Of a stretch of 25,348 bases of DNA, positions 22,783 to 25,348 are shown in pieces. The DNA is from an uncultured Nitrospira sp. (GTDB taxonomy: Bacteria > Nitrospirota > Nitrospiria > Nitrospirales > UBA8639), in NCBI GenBank assembly GCA_902500695.1, contig CABVRQ010000051.1, positions 3,965 through 29,312 on the forward strand, read 5' to 3'. Each line of letters starts with the position of its first letter. Within the stretch, counting starts at the first letter, position 1. The position numbers were made by a program, and so were the translations under genes. The notes below the pieces were generated by a model, which was not told where the DNA came from, ran no database searches, and was given only the letters and a program-made list of their open reading frames with translations.

Positions 22783-24167
22783 CACGCCACATTCTGATAC
22801 TGAGTGGAAATCTGCCAGGCTTACTCACGGCCTTTCGGCTCGTCCCCTATGGCTTCCGGATCACCATTCTCGAACACCACAGATCTTTCTCTCCGGCAAC
22901 ATCCTCCCTTCATTTTTCTGAATCGAGAGAACCGGACTCTCCAGCATCCTTTCAACGCGTCACGACACAGCCCTCCCCGCTCATACTTCCCCGGTATTAC
23001 CATGCCACATGGGCACTGTTTCAGGAACTGGCCTTCGAGCACGCAGCCCAACGCATTCAACCGGTTGAGCTGGAGTTCGGGACATCCGGAGGTCCATCAC
23101 AGACGCTATCCAACGCGCACGGAATTGGGAGACTTCATCCCATGATTCGACTCGCCGGCTTTCGGGGCCTTCCCTGGTCTGATCGCTGGCACTTGATGAA
23201 TTTTTTAGAAAAAAAATGGGAAGAGCCCCCTTCACCAGATCACCACCCTGACATGCTCACAGTCGAATCCTGGCTGAATTCCTCTCAACAATCGGCTCTT
23301 GCCCGACAACGTATCTGGAACCCATTTTGTCGTTTATTTTTAGGATGTGATGTGACCCAGGCCTCGCTCGGGTATTTTCTGGAGGTACTCTCTCGATTCT
23401 GGTTAGCCAGACCCGATGGACCAGAAACTTTCTTAGCCTCACCTGACATGCTCGACCATCTACAACAACAGCTTAGACAAATCCTACTTGGAAAAGGCGT
23501 GACGTTTTATCCCTCAACCGAAATCACCCTCATTCAAGCCGACACAGAACGTATCCGGGCCATTGCCCTGGATAAGGGCGAACGCCTCACCGCCGACATC
23601 TACGTCTCGCCGCTCTCTCCTCCAGAGCTTCTTCGACTCTTGCCGGAAAGAGCCCCGGCTCGTTTTTCGTGTTTTTCCCATTTGGCTCATCTGCAGGAAT
23701 CCTCAGGAACACTTGTCCATATGACCCTTCACAACACATTTCTTCCCCCTCGCCTTATCCTCAACTCCGGTGTCTTTGATTGGATAACCAGCCAGACAGT
23801 TCGGAATACTAATGGCGCCAAGACGTTGATCACAGGCATTACCCTTTCCCCTTCGCCATCCGCAGGACATACCGACGACTGGCTGAAAGAAACGGTCTGG
23901 CCTCATATCAAAAACATCCTTCAAATTTCTCCTGAACAATCCTTGCCGTCCGGTGAGCCACCCGTCACGCAATCAGCTTACCCCTATCTTCCTTGCCTGG
24001 CCGGTTTCCGCACCTTTCGCCCTCTGCCTCACACGCCCATTCCCAATCTCTTTCTTACCGGTCCCTGGACGGCCACTCCCCTCCCTCCATCTCTGGAAAG
24101 CACCGTCTTGAGTGCCTCTGCCTGTGCGAGAGCTGTGACTGAATGGGTTCAGGCCTCTTCACATTGA
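22779..24167 (+). CDS. hpnE: HpnE-like hydroxysqualene dehydroxylase, with degenerate FAD motif
   Basis: A 462-residue protein of the phytoene desaturase/amine oxidase-like flavoprotein group, in the place and orientation of hpnE, which converts hydroxysqualene to squalene. Seen are an N-terminal Rossmann strand-turn (HILILSGNLPGLLTAFRLVPYGFRITILE pattern, 4-32), FRGLPWSDRW, WNPFCRLFLGCDV-QASLGYFLEVL and the C-terminal NLFLTGPWTATPLPPSLESTVLSA. Two features are odd. The dinucleotide glycine motif normally read as GGGLAG is SGNLPG here (9-14). The C-terminal AGDWT motif has Pro429 instead of Asp. The protein may therefore bind FAD weakly or have a changed role. The start is GTG at 22779, overlapping hpnD by four bases. 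I base the gene name on position plus overall similarity, and it is less certain than hpnD. Confidence 0.78.
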   Translation: MTRHILILSGNLPGLLTAFRLVPYGFRITILEHHRSFSPATSSLHFSESREPDSPASFQRVTTQPSPLILPRYYHATWALFQELAFEHAAQRIQPVELEFGTSGGPSQTLSNAHGIGRLHPMIRLAGFRGLPWSDRWHLMNFLEKKWEEPPSPDHHPDMLTVESWLNSSQQSALARQRIWNPFCRLFLGCDVTQASLGYFLEVLSRFWLARPDGPETFLASPDMLDHLQQQLRQILLGKGVTFYPSTEITLIQADTERIRAIALDKGERLTADIYVSPLSPPELLRLLPERAPARFSCFSHLAHLQESSGTLVHMTLHNTFLPPRLILNSGVFDWITSQTVRNTNGAKTLITGITLSPSPSAGHTDDWLKETVWPHIKNILQISPEQSLPSGEPPVTQSAYPYLPCLAGFRTFRPLPHTPIPNLFLTGPWTATPLPPSLESTVLSASACARAVTEWVQASSH

Positions 24168-24201
24168 CATCCTAAAGCGTCAAATTTAAGATCCCCCCTC
24201 A

Positions 24202-24861
24202 ATGGATCTGCATGAACTCAAATCATTCCTTCACAAATGCCAACGATGTGCCTTGTCTTCAGGACGCACTCAGGTGGTATTTGGGACAGGGCATCCTCAG
24301 GCTGACATCATGTTTGTCGGAGAAGCCCCGGGATTTTATGAAGACCGCCAGGGAGAGCCGTTTGTCGGGGCGGCAGGAAAATTACTCAACGAGCTGCTTC
24401 AATCGATCGGGCTCAGTCGCGAGGATATTTTTATTGCCAACGTCATTAAATGCCGGCCACCCAACAATCGGGATCCCCTTCCAGAAGAAATCGAGACGTG
24501 CAAACCGTTTCTGCTTCAACAAATCGAACTCATCAAACCTAAATTGGTGTGTACATTAGGGAACTTTGCCACACAAACGTTATTGGAAAGAAAAGTCGGT
24601 ATCACGAAAGTACGCGGGCAGGTCATCCGAATGCCCAACTTCATCGTGTTCCCACTGCTTCATCCGGCAGCCGCACTCCACCAGGGAAATCTGCGCATTC
24701 CCCTCAAAGAAGACTTCCAAAAACTCAAGGCAGTCCTGGAAGAGATGAGCAAAACTCCCACCCTACCTCAAACTGCGTCACCGCCAACCCTTCCCACACC
24801 CAAAGCCTCCTCCAAAGAAGAAACCCCAGTCGATCCCCCCACACAAATGAACTTGTTCTAA
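24202..24861 (+). CDS. family-4 uracil-DNA glycosylase with C-terminal clamp-binding motif
   Basis: A 219-residue iron-sulfur uracil-DNA glycosylase (family 4, thermophile/UdgA type), which removes uracil from DNA. The four cluster cysteines are Cys13 and Cys16 (CQRC), Cys84 (IKCRPP) and Cys100 (ETCKPF). Motif A is GEAPGFYEDRQGEPFVG (40-56), Asn80 is in IANVIKC, and motif B is LLHPAAAL with His154. After the catalytic domain (~180) comes a Pro/Thr/Ser/Lys-rich linker ending in QMNLF (215-219), which fits the bacterial sliding-clamp-binding pattern QxxLF. The ATG at 24202 gives an N-terminus matching the family; no ribosome site is evident. It lies 34 bases after hpnE and is probably part of the same transcript, though functionally unrelated. 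Confidence 0.93.
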   Translation: MDLHELKSFLHKCQRCALSSGRTQVVFGTGHPQADIMFVGEAPGFYEDRQGEPFVGAAGKLLNELLQSIGLSREDIFIANVIKCRPPNNRDPLPEEIETCKPFLLQQIELIKPKLVCTLGNFATQTLLERKVGITKVRGQVIRMPNFIVFPLLHPAAALHQGNLRIPLKEDFQKLKAVLEEMSKTPTLPQTASPPTLPTPKASSKEETPVDPPTQMNLF

Positions 24862-24888
24862 AAACCATCTAGTCAATTTGAATGACAG

Positions 24889-24950
24889 GTGCGGGGTTTC
24901 GCCCCCGCGCCACGAGCCACTTTGGTTTCGGTCAAAGTGGCCAAACCCAT
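24889..24950. repeat. paired-hairpin repeat, copy 1
   Basis: Two adjacent stem-loops. The first has arms GCGGGG (24891-24896) and CCCCGC (24903-24908), extendable by two pairs, around TTTCGC. The second has arms GCCACTTTGG (24916-24925) and TCAAAGTGGC (24932-24941), with one G-T pair, around TTTCGG. The conserved tail CCAAACCCAT follows. The last bases of the second stem can also pair downstream (GGCCAA 24939-24944 with TTGGCC 24952-24957). It starts 28 bases after the glycosylase stop and may also act as its 3' end structure, but there is no T-run. Confidence 0.75.
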
Positions 24951-25271
24951 GTTGGCCGTGCTGTGGCCCTTCGGGTTCCCTGTGCGGTTCGCCGACTCCG
25001 GCGGCGCGCAAACTCGCGGAGCTTGGCCTGAGTCTTCTCGAAGGGCTCAAACAATGCGCGCCTTTTTTCCGGTGTCGGCTGCACTGCTCGGCCACACCAT
25101 AAGGCCAGAAGACCTTACAGAAAGAATGCCCCCTTAATGTGACGGGCTAACTCGCGACGCTCACTCAAGCCTGCCAAGAACAAGAGCGTCCGATCAGGGA
25201 ATTGGGCCGCAGGCGTCGGGTCATTTGAGATGAAATTCTGGAAGGTTTGCTGTTGGCGTGATTTTTTGTGT
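24951..25271. other. spacer between the two repeat copies, no supported gene
   Basis: Short frames exist on both strands (for example 24889-25137 plus and 25115-25315 minus) but they run through the hairpin repeats, lack ribosome sites and have skewed Arg/Pro/Ala composition. From memory, such translations recur among hypothetical proteins predicted from dispersed intergenic repeats. I take the whole 24889-25348 stretch as repeat-derived noncoding DNA. Confidence 0.5.
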
Positions 25272-25331
25272 TGCCGGGTTTCGCCCCGGCAGGCGAGCCA
25301 CTTTTGTTTCGGCAAAAGTGGCCAAAACCAT
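25272..25331. repeat. paired-hairpin repeat, copy 2
   Basis: Same architecture as the copy at 24889. The first hairpin has arms GCCGGG (25273-25278) and CCCGGC (25285-25290) around TTTCGC. The second has arms GCCACTTTTG (25297-25306) and CAAAAGTGGC (25313-25322) around TTTCGG, followed by CCAAAACCAT. Loops are identical in the two copies, while the stems differ by changes that keep pairing. Similarity appears to continue to the window edge. Confidence 0.75.
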
Positions 25332-25348
25332 TGACGCCCCGTCTGGCC

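Noticed and set aside
24889..25137. An 82-codon hypothetical protein at the right edge
   Set aside because: It runs through the paired-hairpin repeat, has no proper ribosome site and has skewed Arg/Pro/Ala composition; more likely repeat-derived noncoding DNA.
25115..25315. A 66-codon minus-strand frame at the right edge
   Set aside because: It starts inside repeat copy 2 and resembles the recurrent translations of dispersed intergenic repeats rather than a defined family.

Overview
The window reads as a chromosomal segment of a Gram-negative-type autotroph, and I think a member of the Nitrospirota (Nitrospira-like) is most likely. The inference rests on several things: pyruvate phosphate dikinase, which suits an organism fixing CO2 by the reductive TCA cycle; two-subunit glycyl-tRNA synthetase; hopanoid (squalene) genes; a secreted animal-type haem peroxidase; small periplasmic copper and lipoprotein genes; and moderate GC with GTG/TTG starts. 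No single marker gene proves it. There are no rRNA or tRNA genes, no CRISPR array, and no intact insertion sequence or phage.

Layout. 1-6.4 kb holds loosely spaced single genes: a membrane fatty-acid desaturase (-), a decayed fragment of an esterase gene (-), a YdjM-like membrane metal hydrolase (+), a secreted animal-type haem peroxidase (+) and an intact secreted alpha/beta-hydrolase (-). The decayed fragment is a copy of the 3' end of that intact hydrolase, about 3.5 kb away. 6.8-15.9 kb is a minus-strand block in the transcribed order glyQ, glyS, a two-TM membrane protein, ppdK, ribD and an EcsC-family gene. glyQ-glyS-membrane protein and ppdK-ribD (4-base overlap) look like two transcription units, separated by a 221-base leader with strong hairpins. 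16.0-21.5 kb holds a small lipoprotein, a cupredoxin, a dihydroneopterin aldolase-methyltransferase fusion followed by a PHP phosphoesterase, an unrecognised acidic protein, a YjbQ-family gene and a membrane-anchored SH3-like protein. 21.9-24.9 kb is a co-directional group: hpnD and hpnE (4-base overlap), then a family-4 uracil-DNA glycosylase. The right edge carries two copies of a paired-hairpin repeat.

How the genes fit together. ppdK makes phosphoenolpyruvate from pyruvate; ribD and the folB fusion serve riboflavin and folate synthesis; glyQS charges tRNA-Gly; hpnD/hpnE lead to squalene for hopanoids; the desaturase adjusts lipid acyl chains. Peroxidase, hydrolase, cupredoxin and lipoproteins act outside the cytoplasmic membrane.

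Most unusual: PPDK carries both a four-cysteine insertion in its C-terminal domain and a ~100-residue Lys/Ala/Thr-rich histone H1-like tail. Also notable are the FolB-methyltransferase fusion, the HpnE homologue with an eroded FAD motif, a clamp-binding motif ending the uracil-DNA glycosylase, the paired-hairpin repeat whose two copies differ by compensatory changes, and adjacent D-arm-like and T-arm-like hairpins inside glyQ.
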